Origin: DATFDN01 sp963756545
Lineage (GTDB): Bacteria > Pseudomonadota > Alphaproteobacteria > Acetobacterales > Acetobacteraceae
Length of the DNA: 64,000 bases
Reading direction: 5' to 3'
Assembly (NCBI GenBank): GCA_963756545.1
Contig: CAVWNY010000001.1
Span: 990,652-1,054,651, forward strand
Both the position numbers and the translations under genes were made by a program. How positions within the stretch are numbered: position 1 is the first letter of the stretch; each line of letters starts with the position of its first letter. Shown here one piece after another: positions 20,927 through 31,544 of this stretch. The notes beneath the pieces are model-generated. The model was not told the origin of the DNA. It was given only the letters and a program-made list of their open reading frames with translations, and did no database searches.

Positions 20927-22330
20927 TTACCAGCTTTGCCCACGCGCGCCCTGTGCCGCCGAAACAGCAATCCTCATTCTGTCGCCTTGATCGCGGCACG
21001 CGCCCGAACGCAATTCACGGATGAATGTTTCGGCCCGCAGTTCCAAGGCGGCGCGGCACACGCTCAGCCAAGCGGTGAACGGCGACGACATGCGGTCCGA
21101 TCCGCCAATTCGTTCGATTTGATGCAGCGAACCTACGAGAAGCCCTGCGCGACTCAGCGCGACATGAGGCGCCCACGTCGGGTCATTATGTCTGCGTATG
21201 ATCAGCAGCGTGTTGCGACCAAAGAATTGAAGCGCCCGGTGCATTCGCGCAACGGTCTCGTCGCTCAGCGACGAGCCAATTCCGCTTTGCCATACAAACA
21301 CTTTTTCGGCCGCGCGAAGGTCGTCGATGAGCTTGCGCTTGAGGTAACGCATGCGCCGGGTCAGTTGATTATGAAGCTGATCCGGTGTGCCCTGATACTC
21401 GCTCTTCAGGATGAACGTATGCATCTCCATCTGGTAGCGTTTCTCATGGAGGAAGTATTCAGGGCCGCTCATTTTGAGTTCATAGTCCTCGCCCTCATCC
21501 AACCCGGCAAACTCGTGTTCCAGCGCCAGGCAAAGTTGGTCCGGCGATGATGCCATCCATCGGAGCAGTCCTAGCGGTTCCGCCCCAAAATGGCGTTGCG
21601 CCAAGCCAAATTCGCAGTTTTCGCCCAAACTTGTATCCGCATGAAGACGTGCCGGGCGATCTCCGCTTCGGTCTGCGGCACGGGATCGGCGCAGGGGTTG
21701 GGCCAAACTCGTCGGGCTTTTCCAGCTTCGCTCAATCGCCGACGCGTTTCCGTCTCGCCGCGGCCGTCCACCACTTCCTGCGCCTCCGGCCACCGCACGA
21801 GCAACGCGTCCCAGCGCCGCATGGCTTCCTCCCAGTCCTGGCGAAAGTGGGCGACACGGGCATATTGCACGGCTATGTCAATCTCGTCGGGAAAGCGCCG
21901 CATCGCGTCCAACAAAACAGTTTCCGCCTCGTTGTACATGCCCAGATGTCGCGTCAGCACAAACCCCGCCATCGTCGGTCCCAGTGGGGTGGCTGAAAAC
22001 GTCGCTGCAAGCCCTCGCCAGCGATCGATGGCTTCGCCCCATTCGCCGGTCTGATCGGCCTTGAGATGCGCCGCCCAGGCATAGGAGATAGCGGAATAAG
22101 GGCTCCGGGAAATCGTAATGCCCTCACGGATGATACCATCCGCTTCAACGAACCTTCCTTGCGCGAACAGGAGATCGCCGACATATCGATAGCCGGTAAG
22201 ATCGTCGGGAAACCGCAGTCGCAGGTCGTCGAAGCGGCGGATGGCTTCCGGCCAATCCTGTTGCACGTATGCGGCGAGCGCGTGGTCGAGGGTTGATTGG
22301 AAATCCGGCTCGATGTGTTCCGCGGCTATT
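20927..22330 (-). pseudogene. TPR protein with SLGENCEFG domain, frameshifted
   Basis: The N-terminal half is TPR-rich: DHALAAYVQQDWPEAIRRFD, YRYVGDLLFAQGRFVEADGI and EIDIAVQYARVAHFRQDWEE. Near 21650 the frame changes to TSLGENCEFGLAQRHFGAEP, LGLLRWMASSPDQLC and KVFVWQSGIGSSLSDETVAR, a domain known from glycan and cellulose loci of alphaproteobacteria but without assigned activity. No credible ATG opens the first frame, so the 5' end is damaged too. Its orientation matches the other minus-strand glycan genes. Confidence 0.6.
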
Positions 22331-22432
22331 GATTCAGGCGGGTCGGGGGGGGTGAAGGCGTTGAAAGCGGGGTCGGGGTTGGCGGAGCGGCTGGCGGGCT
22401 CGACGTCGGTCGGCGGATGGTCTGGCTAGTGG

Positions 22433-23865
22433 TCAGAGGTCGAGGAGGCGATCGGGAGCCCAAACCCTTTCTGAGATACGACAACATTGTGCAGGGTCTC
22501 CGATGAAGAAAAGCGGGCCCATTAGACCCATAACGCTTCTGCAAAGTATCACGAGCATCGCTTTGCCGAAAACAGCAGGATATTCGGGCCACCGGTGCTG
22601 ATTGAAATGCAGGCGCGGGAGCTCGGCATAATACCGATCATGGACGTCGGCCGTCGACCACGCTCCAAGCTGCGCCATCATCGCAAACAGCTTTTCGAGC
22701 CGCTCGCCCAGGCTGTCGGCGGCGTCGTAGGCTTCGTCGAACAGTTTGAGCCGGACGAAACCATGATGGGCAAGGCGATGAAGATGGCCCGCGTGGCCAA
22801 ATACCAGGAACGGTTGCAGGTTGGCGATTGCCTTACACGTTTTCTCGGTGATGAACGTGTCCTCGTGCTCGCCCTCCATGGCCGTCTCGGTGACGACTTG
22901 CAGATAGGTGTTCAGGAACAAATCGCGGGATTGCGTCTCAAACAGGAATTGCTCCGGTTGTCCGCTGTTCTGCCCCATTTCAATGTCGACCACCCACGGC
23001 AGCGTCGGGAAGTGTTCTCGCTCTAGCGCGCTGGAGCTTGTCCCACATCCGCGGCGTCATTTGGGCTCCAATGGCGTCAAGGTAATGGTCTTCGGGGCTC
23101 CAGTCGCCGTGGTATCTTTGCGACGGCATCGAGATAATCCTTGGTCTCGCAACCCCAAGTCTTCAATCATGCAAGAAAGGAGGAGACGGTGACAGCCCAG
23201 CCGCTGGTTAAAAAGGAGGAATTTTTTTGCGCGCATTTTCGTCTTCGACCGCTCCGCATCCGCCGCCGATACAATTCGGTCGGCTATGTCCGGCCAATGC
23301 TTGTGCCTGTATTCAAGGCCGGAAAACATCAGCCAGAAGTCCTCGCCGATTATTGTAAAGCACGCACCGACATGGTTGATTTTCTTTAGATATCGCCCAT
23401 AGCGGGCTTCAATGCCGTGGTTTGACACCAGCGCGACCACGCGAGACGGATCGATGTTGAGACTGCGGACAAACTCCGTCATGCCATCAAAAAGAGCCCT
23501 CTCCGAGACCTGCTTCAAAGGAGTAGTCCAACAGCACGCGCAGCTTGCGATGCTCATCCATTACCCGCGGCAGTTGTGTCAAATAGGTAGAACTCCCGGC
23601 GCGCCGGTGCCGTCCCGACCGGTCCAGTTGGTCGGATTGCCATACAGGCCAAACGGCAAAAACCCTGCTTCCTGGCCGATCTCGGAAAGTCGACGATGCG
23701 CCGTGAACTGGCGTGACGGGCTATACTCGATATATTTGACGAACGGGGAATTCCTGGCAACCGGGGATCACGCCCTTGCAGTTCACTGGAATGCCCAAGA
23801 TGATACTCAGCATTGTCAAAGAAGACAAAGTTCACACATTTGTCGATATAAGGCTTGACCATCAT
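22433..23865 (-). pseudogene. conserved glycan-locus protein (FITEKT family), frameshifted
   Basis: Pieces in order: MVKPYIDKCVNFVFFDNAEY from an ATG near 23865; FVRSLNIDPSRVVALVSNHG, FWLMFSGLEYRHKHWPDIAD and KKFLLFNQRLGCHRLLLSCM; then TFITEKTCKAIANLQPFLVF, HHGFVRLKLFDEAYDAADSL and GERLEKLF. The FITEKTxKAI...FDExYD signature is shared by a family seen in surface-glycan loci and in some viruses, with a fucosyltransferase-like fold suspected. I do not know its reaction. Shifts near 23560-23700 and 23040 break it. Confidence 0.5.
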
Positions 23866-23938
23866 CGCGCTCCTGATCACGAGCGTTAGCATTGCAACAG
23901 CGGCTTGTCGAGTTATGCGGAGCTAGGAGACGTCGGAC

Positions 23939-24700
23939 TTGGTTATCGAGCTACGTGTTTCTGCGCACATGATGACGCTGGATCAAGGGTTGTTTTGCCT
24001 GTATCCGGCCGAGGGTTCCCCGGCGCCTGATCAGGTCGCCGGCTTGCCGAATGTGTGCGTCACGCCAGCGCCCGGGTCCGAACCGAACTCGTTGCGCATC
24101 ACTACCTTCCGGACCGACGCCTGGCTCGATGGGGGCGCCGTCCTGGTGCGGGTGTTGGCGCTCAGCGCCACGATCGTTGTCACTATTTATCGAGACGCCG
24201 TGCCGACGGCTGCCCCGCTACCTATCCGAGTGCTGCGTTTGCAGGCTGGCGGGGCAGACACTTTGTCCGCGACCACACACCAGATTCGCGCGGCGAGATC
24301 GTTGCGCACTTCTATGGGATCGGCGATGTCGCCGGTAGCGTTGGCGAATGGATCGGGGAACGCGGCAGCCAGCGCTGGATAGAAGGTTTTCGCATTTTGC
24401 CGAACCTGATCGCGGCGGAAGATTTGGAATACCAGGCCCTTTTCGGGACGAAACTGGCGTTCCCCCTGGGTCAAGGGGGGCGGATTTTGCGGCAGTCGCG
24501 GCATGGCGCTGCCGCTGTTGGGGTTCAGCGTGCGGCTGACCGGCGAGGCGGCGTTGGCGTTCGAGTGCAATTACTCGGCCGCGTTCGTCGATGGAACCGC
24601 ATGCGGGCCTGTCAGCGGCGAGGCCGTGTGCCAGGCGCCGACCCAGGCCCAACTGGAAGCGTTTCGGATAAGGATCAAGCCTCGGTCGACGCCTCGTTGA
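23939..24700 (+). pseudogene. surface-associated conserved protein, frameshifted
   Basis: It opens LRVSAHMMTLDQGLFCLYPA. Later pieces in other frames read GDVAGSVGEWIGERGSQRWI, LPNLIAAEDLEYQALFGTKL and GMALPLLGFSVRLTGEAALA, ending TQAQLEAFRIRIKP. The IEGF...DLEYQA...GMALPLLGFSVRL pattern recalls proteins with a hydrophobic-W-like domain encoded near glycosyltransferases in Acetobacteraceae-type genomes. Function is unknown. At least three frame changes are present. Confidence 0.5.
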
Positions 24701-24895
24701 ACGTCGTCTGGAAGCCTGCCGCCGGGACGGCTCACGTCATCGAGATGACGGTCGGGCTGCCGGAGACGTCGCCGTCCGTTCCAGACAACTTGCCGCAAAT
24801 GGCAGCAAAGGGGGCGAGATTTTTGGCAACCGTCGCCAATCGCAGCCGGGTCTGCGCACTCGCAGGGTGATGGCGATCCGGTTTCGGCCGCCCGC

Positions 24896-25775
24896 ACAGG
24901 CCGATGTGGAAAGGCCGCCGTCGGCGCCGGACGTCACGAGCGATCCGGCGGACCGGCCCGCACCACCTATCGGAATGGCTATCGCGACCGCATGCTCGAC
25001 ACGCGCGTCGGCAGTTTGCAGCTGTGTATCCCGAAGCTGAGGCAGGGCAGCTACTTTCCTCCTTTTCTCGAGCCCCGGAAGACATCGGAGAAGGCGCTGG
25101 TGGCCGTGATCCAGGAGGCCTGGGTCAGCGGCGTCTCGACCCGGCGCGTGGACGACCTGGTGCAGGCGATGGGGCTGTCGGGGATCGGCAAGAGCACGGT
25201 CAGCAAGTTGTGCAAGGACATCGATGACCGCGTCAATGCCTTCCTCGATCGCCCCTTGTCGGCGAATGGCCGTATCTCTGGCTCGACGCCACCTACCTCA
25301 AGCAGCGCGAGGGTGTCGGCGATAATCGCCGTGGCGGTGAACACCGACGGCAAGCGCGAGATCGTCGGGCTGCATATCGGCCCGTCGGAAGCGGAGACAT
25401 TCTGGTCGGCCTTCCTCAAGAGCATCGCTGGTCCGCCGCGGCCTGCGCGGCGTAAAGCTGGTGATCTCCGACGCGCATGAGGGGCTGAAGGCGGCGATCC
25501 GGCGCGTGATGGGCTCCAGCTGGCAGCGCTGTCGGGTGCATTGGATGCGCAACGCGCTGTCCTACGTGCCCGAGGCGCAGCGCGGCGTGGTCTCGGCCGC
25601 TTTACGCCAGGCGTTCATCCAACCCGATCGCCCCAGCGCCAGCCAGACGCTGCGCCACGTCGCCGACCAACTTCGGACGAAATGGCCGAAGCTCGGCGCA
25701 TTCATCGACGAGAGCGAGGCCGATGTGCTCGCACATGGTTTTCCCGTCCAGCACCGGGCCGCAAATAGCTCCTCG
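24896..25775 (+). pseudogene. IS256-family transposase, 5'-truncated first part
   Basis: Compared with the second IS256 copy at 45218, this one lacks about the first 35 codons and diverges before GGCCGATGTGGA. It reads RNGYRDRMLDTRVGSLQL, PKLRQGSYFPPFLEPRKTSE, MGLSGIGKSTVSKLCKDIDD, then ISDAHEGLKAAIRRVMGSSW and VHWMRNALSYVPEAQRGVVS. Frame changes near 25265 and 25440 occur. It is cut at about 25775 by an IS110; the last part lies at 26735-27011. Confidence 0.82.
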
Positions 25776-25899
25776 GATGCGTTGGACAAGCCTGGAGCCG
25801 GCCAGCCGCCGCATCTTTCTTCCGCTCGCCCTACCTTGCTTTTGCCCCCGCGCCGCCGTCTGACGCTCGTGCATGGCCCGGCTTCGGCTTCTCCGCCCA

Positions 25900-26516
25900 G
25901 GCGCTGACAAACCGCGTATAATCGCCGCTTCGGCCGCCGTCAGCTCCCGCTCCATGGCGTCAAGCCCCGCCAGGCACCGGTACCGCCGCCCGCTCGTGTT
26001 CAGCCAGGGGCTGTCCAGCAGAGCCATTTGCGGCCGGGCGCCATGAACAGCTTGCCCGAGAACGGTGGGATCAGGTTGGCGTGCAGCACCGCATGGATGC
26101 GGTTCTTCGTGACCGTCATGCTCTGCACGATGGTTGCCCGGCGGGACACCAGGTTGCGCAGCGGTTCGGTTTTGTCATCCGGCTGCCACACTTCCGGCAG
26201 ATAGCCGGCCGCGTGCAGCCGGGCGAGTGCTGCCGCGTCAATTTGATCCGTCTTGGCCTTGGCCTCCGCGATCACCCGCACCTGCAAGGGATTGGCGATC
26301 ACCACCCGACCCACATGCGGGTTTCAGCAACCGCACGATCGCCATCGTGTTGCCGGTCGCTTCCAGCACAACCTCGTCATCTCGCCGCAGCGCTCGGGCG
26401 AACTCCAGCACCTTGTCGCGGACCAGGTCGATCCGTCCGCGTTGCCGCAACGCGCCGTCCTCCAGCTCCGCCACTTGGGCGAAGCTGCGCTGCTCGTCCA
26501 ATGCGATCACCCTCAT
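25900..26516 (-). pseudogene. IS110 transposase, frameshifted and 3'-truncated
   Basis: It starts MRVIALDEQRSFAQVAELED, then LRRDDEVVLEATGNTMAIVR, and after a shift near 26310 VVIANPLQVRVIAEAKAKTD, QIDAAALARLHAAGYLPEVW and VTKNRIHAVLHANLIPPFSG. The DEDD catalytic residues (D of IALDEQ, E of LEATGN, D of KTDQIDA) are present. After LDAMERELTAAEAAIIR similarity ends; the Transposase_20 half with the catalytic Ser is missing. It is a dead derivative. Confidence 0.75.
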
Positions 26517-26562
26517 GCCTCTCCTCCTGTTCACAGCGGAGCAGGCGGGGACAACACGACAC

Positions 26563-26687
26563 CTACGGATTCGCGCTCGCAGCGCAACCGGGTTGGTCGC
26601 AGGAGCGGCCAGATACTGGCGCGAGCTCGCGGCTCATGAAGTGGAACGGCCTGCCCACCTTCCGTGCTCCAGGCTCCCCTGTCCCGG
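26563..26687 (-). ncRNA. candidate IS110 bridge RNA region, copy B
   Basis: The non-coding stretch upstream of the IS110 transposase start at 26516. It carries the same ordered blocks as 14059-14189: CTACGGAT, GCGGCCAGATA, CGGCCTGCCC, TGTCCCGG. The two elements differ in their transposases, so selection rather than recent copying is likely to have kept these blocks. Transcription would run with the transposase on the minus strand. Confidence 0.42.
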
Positions 26688-26734
26688 TTGCCCGGAGACT
26701 ACGCGCCCGCCTCGCAGCGGGGACGACGGAAGCC

Positions 26735-27011
26735 AGCACCGGCATACCCGATACCAACCCGCTGGAGCGGTTGAACAAGGAGGTCAAACGCCGCGCCGAT
26801 GTCCCACGGGTCAGGCTTCGCCTGCCCGAGGACAGGCTCTGGCATCTTCCCCAACGAGGGATCCATCATCCGTCTGATCGGCGCGGTGCTGCTGGAGGCC
26901 AACGACGAATGGCAACCCCAGCACCGCTACATGCAGACCGAAGCGATGGCCGAACTCACGCCGCCATTGATCGACGTTGTGCCAAACCAGATTTCCACCG
27001 TGGCTGCCTGA
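26735..27011 (+). pseudogene. IS256-family transposase, last part
   Basis: NPLERLNKEVKRRADV is followed by 37 foreign bases (26804-26840) with a palindrome, then GIFPNEGSIIRLIGAVLLEA and PPLIDVVPNQISTVAA to the stop. The palindromic segment replaces about three bases and shifts the frame. The 277-bp piece completes the gene whose first part ends at 25775. Confidence 0.82.
26807..26828. repeat. palindromic mini-insert
   Basis: CGGG-T-CAGGC, loop TTC, GCCTG-CCCG: a hairpin with one bulged T, present in this IS256 but not expected from its family. A related hairpin, GCAGGC-AAA-GCCTGC, is at 14015-14029 inside the damaged 5' end of IS110 copy A. Confidence 0.5.
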
Positions 27012-27145
27012 TCCGTGGCCGCCTCAGGCTTCACCGGAATTTCCATCACCTTGACGGGCACTACCCCTATTTCCATCGTCCAATCGTCGCCTGGACGTTG
27101 GCGCGACGATTATAGGAATTCGGAAACGAGCCTGGGAGATTGAGG

Positions 27146-30100
27146 TTATAGGCGTACCGCAAAGTCGATAAGGCCTTTACCAAAGGCTAACTGCGCACCG
27201 CCGTGCCCGTCGGATGTCAGTGCAGCGCGCGCTGCTGCGGGGGTCGGGTCGCCGCCTACACCGTTCAGCAGATCGACGATACTCCGGTCCTCCGCCATGA
27301 AGTTTTGAACGGTCGCCGACACACTGGCCGACGCGATATCGATCAGCAGTCCCTTCGATCGGTCGACTATCGTCGGGGAGGCCGACGCTTCGAGCAACAC
27401 GACCGAGCTCGCGCCAAAAAAGTCATGGTTGGTGACTCCACCAATCAGATCGATGAAATTTCCGACTGTCAGGCTGGTTATGGGTGCGCTGCTGCTTATC
27501 GGCATCGCGGCCAGCACCTTCACCGAAGCGGAGCCTGACGCTGTGGCGTCCCCGTGCTGGTCGCTGATCTCATACAATACGTTTTTGGTTCCTGTGGCCG
27601 TTGGATTCGCAGGTGCGGTGTAGACGACCTTGCTGCCCACCAATGTGAGAGTCCCTAGGATAGAGCCCGTTTGGGTCAGGGTCTCCTGGTCGCCGGGGAG
27701 GCCGGGGATCACGGTCCCCAGGACCGTCGATTGGCCTCTCACAAGGGAACGCGGGGCGGTCGGCGACAGGGTTGGGCCACTATCCAGCGTGATGGCAGCT
27801 GCGCCAGTGACCGACCCGCCGTGTTCGTCGGTCACGGTGTATCCGGCGTCATCCGTTTCGCTCGAGGCGATCAAACCTGGAGCGGTGTAAACGACCTGGT
27901 CCGCGTCGCCAGCGGCGACAATGCCAATAGTCCCCCGGGTGGTGGAGGTGGGGGTCACGGTCAGGGTGTCGTTGGGCAAGTCTGGGGTGACCGTGCCGAT
28001 CACAATCGACTGTCCACGCTCTATCACGGTTGCCGGTCGCTCGACTAGGGTCGGCAACGGGTTGGTCACAATGGCCGAAGCCGAGCCGCTGACGGTATTT
28101 TTCCCCGTTTGATCTGAGATCGTATAGCCGAGCGACACAACGCCATCGGTTGGTATGACGGCCGGTGCAGTGTAGAGGATTTGATACGAGTTTGAGGAAG
28201 GACTAAGTGCGAAGGTGCCCCATTGCCTCCGGCACTACCACTAATGGTCAGGACATCCCCCGCGAGGCCAGCCTGAACCGTTCCGATCGTGACAGTTTGC
28301 CCCGACGTCGCATGCACGCCGGTTAAGCTGAGGGTGATCTTCGGTCCGGCGTCCAGCAGAATAGTGGGTGTGGCTCGCGCCACTGTGCCGCCTGGTCGAT
28401 CCGAGACCTGGAATGTTGCGGTTTCGCTTTGGCTTGCCGTAAGTGCGCCGGTTTCTGTGTAGACGACATTGTATTGGTCTGGTTGCGCCACCCCGCCGAT
28501 GACGGTTTGCATTAGCGTGAATGTACCATGACCCGCAACGGTTTGCGTGAGCGTCACCACATCGCCCGGCAGACCGGCGACAATGGTGTCGACGACGGCG
28601 GTCTGCCCGGCGGCGAGGATGGCCTGCCCGGCCGTCTGAATGACGACGGCGCCGCGGTCTAACTCGACACTCGCCGATGTAGTCGCGATCTGATTGTTTG
28701 CCGTGTCAATGACGCTGTAGGAGATGCTGTCGACGGCAGACGCGACGATGTCCGCGGGTGCGCGATATATGATCGACTGAGCACCTTCGGAGCCCGGAGC
28801 GCCGAGACTGACAGTACCCAGGGCGACGCTATCTTGCACGAGCCGGAGTATATCGCCGGCCACGCCGCCGGCCACGCTACCGATAACGACGGTCTCACCA
28901 TCCACGCTACCGGAAGGGGTTATCAACGCGGGCCACGGCCCGCCGTCCAGCTCAGAATTTGGCCTTCGGGGGCGTAGGTAAAGAATGTGGTTGCACCCTG
29001 GGTGTTCGTAGCCCCTCTCAGCTGGCCGCTTGCGTCAAATACGAGACTGGCCTCGCCGATTGGACCCGAGATTGTCAGAGTGTTGGAGGAGTTCGGCGCC
29101 AACTTCCTGGGATACCTTTCCCGGCACTGGATTCGGTGGCCGGCAGCACAGTTACGACAAAAGAGGCTTCGATCGCCGCCTCATTCGCGTTAACGACGCC
29201 TACAGTCAGAATTTCCGCTGGTGACGAACTTGCATTCAGCACGCCCGCCTTGGCAAGCCTGATGGTGCCTTGGTTGTAATCTATCTTAAACAGGCTGTTC
29301 GAAATCCCCAATCAGGGAGTAGGTCAAGGCGGCAGACGGAGTCGAATCCACCGCTGTGACGTAGCCGACGATCGTGCCCACCGCCGCGTTCTGATCGACC
29401 GCGCCGCCGAACATCTCTAAACCAAACGGGATATCGGGGCTCGCACCGCCGAGTATTTGCGGATTTGTCGCACCGCTGGTGTCGATTCCAGGAGTTGGTC
29501 CCAATGTTGTTCGAAATAGCGGCATTCTACCTGTAGCCCAAATGAGCGACGGGAAATCGCCTCCGGTCGACGTGTTGTCGGCGATCGTTATATTGTTGCC
29601 AAGCGCCTGAATAGCTGCCACGGACGCGTCCGGGGTTAGGACGCCGGTAAGGGTATTATCCTGGTAGTTACGTTGCTGGGGGTGTTGCCTTCACCCGGCC
29701 GGATGAAGATTGCATTGTTGCCGTTGATCGACGCAATGGTGTTTCCGAGCAAGAGGAAATTGCTACCGGCGCCGGAGACCCCGATCCCCGCGCCCGAATT
29801 GCTTCCTCCATAAACGGTGTTGTCGATTAGACTTACATTGTCTACGGCCGATTCCGCGCCCAACGCACAAACCCATATCCCGGCTTGGCCGGCGTTGTAA
29901 ATTGTGTCGTTGAAAGCGGTGTCGCCCGACGTCATTGCATTTCTGGTCATCACTGGAGGTTCCAACACCCGTGAAAAGGATGCCGAGATAGCTGCCCGAC
30001 CCCGTAAGATAGGCCGTGCTGTTGCTCTTCACAGTCGCGTCGCTGGCACCCTCCCAATTGTCATAGGCTGCATTTGAGATGTTGTAGGCAGTGCAATTGT

Positions 30101-30575
30101 TGACAATGAAGTCATAGGTGGCTTCGAATGCGGTAGCGTCGTTACCGCCATTGAATGTCACTAAGTAGACATCGATGTTTGATGCCTCCCGGAAGTTGAT
30201 TGCGTGGGATCCACCTCCATCAACGTACGCATAGTCCAGGTTGAGATCCTCGACCGTTATGTTATGATCCACTACAGTCGTGGCGTTGAAGTTCGAGTTG
30301 TGGATAGAGGGGAACCCGCAGAAATCCTCCGAGACCGGGACATCGTCGACGAGGATAGCGCCGTTTCCTTCAAGGATCGTGTTCGATTTCAGATTGAGGC
30401 TGCTCGAAAGATAATATGTCGCACCTGCCTGTAATTCCAGAACTCCCCCCGAATTGGGAATGCTTTGCGCGGCTGCGTTTAGGTCGGCGGTGGCATCCTG
30501 GCCCGAGACCGCCCCGAATTTCACGGCAAATAACGTTGGAAGCGGGGCGAGGCCACCAGTATTCGAAACGGACAT
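27146..30575 (-). pseudogene. large beta-helix / cadherin / Ig-like adhesin, frameshifted
   Basis: A surface protein of about 1,140 residues. It starts MSVSNTGGLAPLPTLFAVKF at 30575. The beta-helix has YYLSSSLNLKSNTILEGNGA, AYDNWEGASDATVKSNSTAY and YLGILFTGVGTS. A cadherin-like part follows (LFKIDYNQGTIRLAKAGVLN). Then come four or more repeats of about 95 residues, each with a G-TV-TIGTVQAGLAGD-type strand, VVYTAPA and ISDQHGG, as in SIVIGTVTPDLPNDTLTVTP. It ends GKGLIDFAVRL. Frame changes lie near 29955, 29665, 29300, 29110 and 28205. No anchor or secretion tail is evident. It is a paralogue of the 19763 beta-helix. Confidence 0.7.
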
Positions 30576-30672
30576 GGTTTTTGGGCCCTGAATGGTGACA
30601 ACGCCCTTATCAACAAATCTATGCTGCAACGTATGTTTTTTCGAGCCAGTGCCAGAGGATTGCTCGCCCCAA

Positions 30673-31312
30673 TCAGCCGCTGGGGCTCGCTTTGCTGCTG
30701 GCACAAGGTAATTCTAAGTGCGGTATGCGGGTCTGCCCAATTAGCGAGTTTCTTGGCACCCAGCCGCGCTTTGTATTCGGGTCTGCCCATCGTTCGCGGG
30801 TGATAGCGGATTGCTTCTTGCGGTATTCGGGGTGTCGCGCGCGCTCGGTGTTTTCAAGCCTACGTTGCTCGCGGAACTCTGCGGTGCCTATGGCCTTGCG
30901 AAGTGACGCAAGACGCATAGCCCGCCGTTGAGGATCGGCCACTGCGCTTTGTGGTGCGCCGACAGGAGCGCCCGCGTTTCTGCCGAAGCTACGGTCCCTG
31001 ACAAGCCGGCTTCCATGAAACATCTGGAACGAGGTAAGCGCCTCAATTTCTGCTTCATTGAGCGTGGACGCGACCTCTGCCGTTGGCACGGCACTGAGAT
31101 CGCGGAGCACAGCGAACACGAACGCCTCTGCCCCCTTACTTCGCCCATGCCCGCTGATGTAAGCAGTTCCTATGCGTGCCGGCTGTAAGCGAGAAACGAT
31201 GGGCGTGCCATCGCTTCCGAATGTTCATAGCCTGCCCGACATAGACGGTTGCGGTCACTGAGTTAGTGATTGTGTAAGTGCCTGGAATACTGGTCGCGCA
31301 TCTCTTGTTCAT
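30673..31312 (-). pseudogene. GIY-YIG homing-type nuclease, one frameshift
   Basis: It starts MNKRCATSIPGTYTITNSVT at 31312, followed by VYVGQAMNIRKRWHAHRFSL. GTYTITN...VYVG is the GIY-YIG motif, with the catalytic Arg in IRKRW. A stop after RAWAK (near 31145) is bypassed in another frame by FVFAVLRDLSAVPT, with the helical LNEAEIEALTSF. The C-terminal part AEFREQRRLENTERA and HPEYRKKQSAITRERW resembles a NUMOD3-type DNA-binding module. Such nucleases are typical of phage genomes, and a phage coat remnant follows at 31545. Confidence 0.7.
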
Positions 31313-31544
31313 GCGCTCTTATACCATGGCCAATACGTTCCCGACAAGCAATGTATGAGCAGGCCACACATGGCGGGTCAAGCCATGCGGCGTGACTACG
31401 CAGAACTGTGAGCGTGCGACTATTCAACATTCAGCCAAGGTAAATGTCCGGTTTCCCAACAACTCATTGAGTGATGGCGTAAAGACAAGATAGCGAGTTC
31501 GAGTATACTAGAGGATTTTACTGTGTTCTCCTGAAATTCCGTCC

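Larger units (their letters stand above)
25780..26735 (-). mobile_element. IS110-family element inserted in IS256
   Basis: A second IS110 interrupts the IS256 transposase. On the minus strand it has a left non-coding end (about 26517-26735) and a transposase that is cut short at the 3' side. Exact ends are not clear because IS256 sequence is lost around both junctions. Confidence 0.7.
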
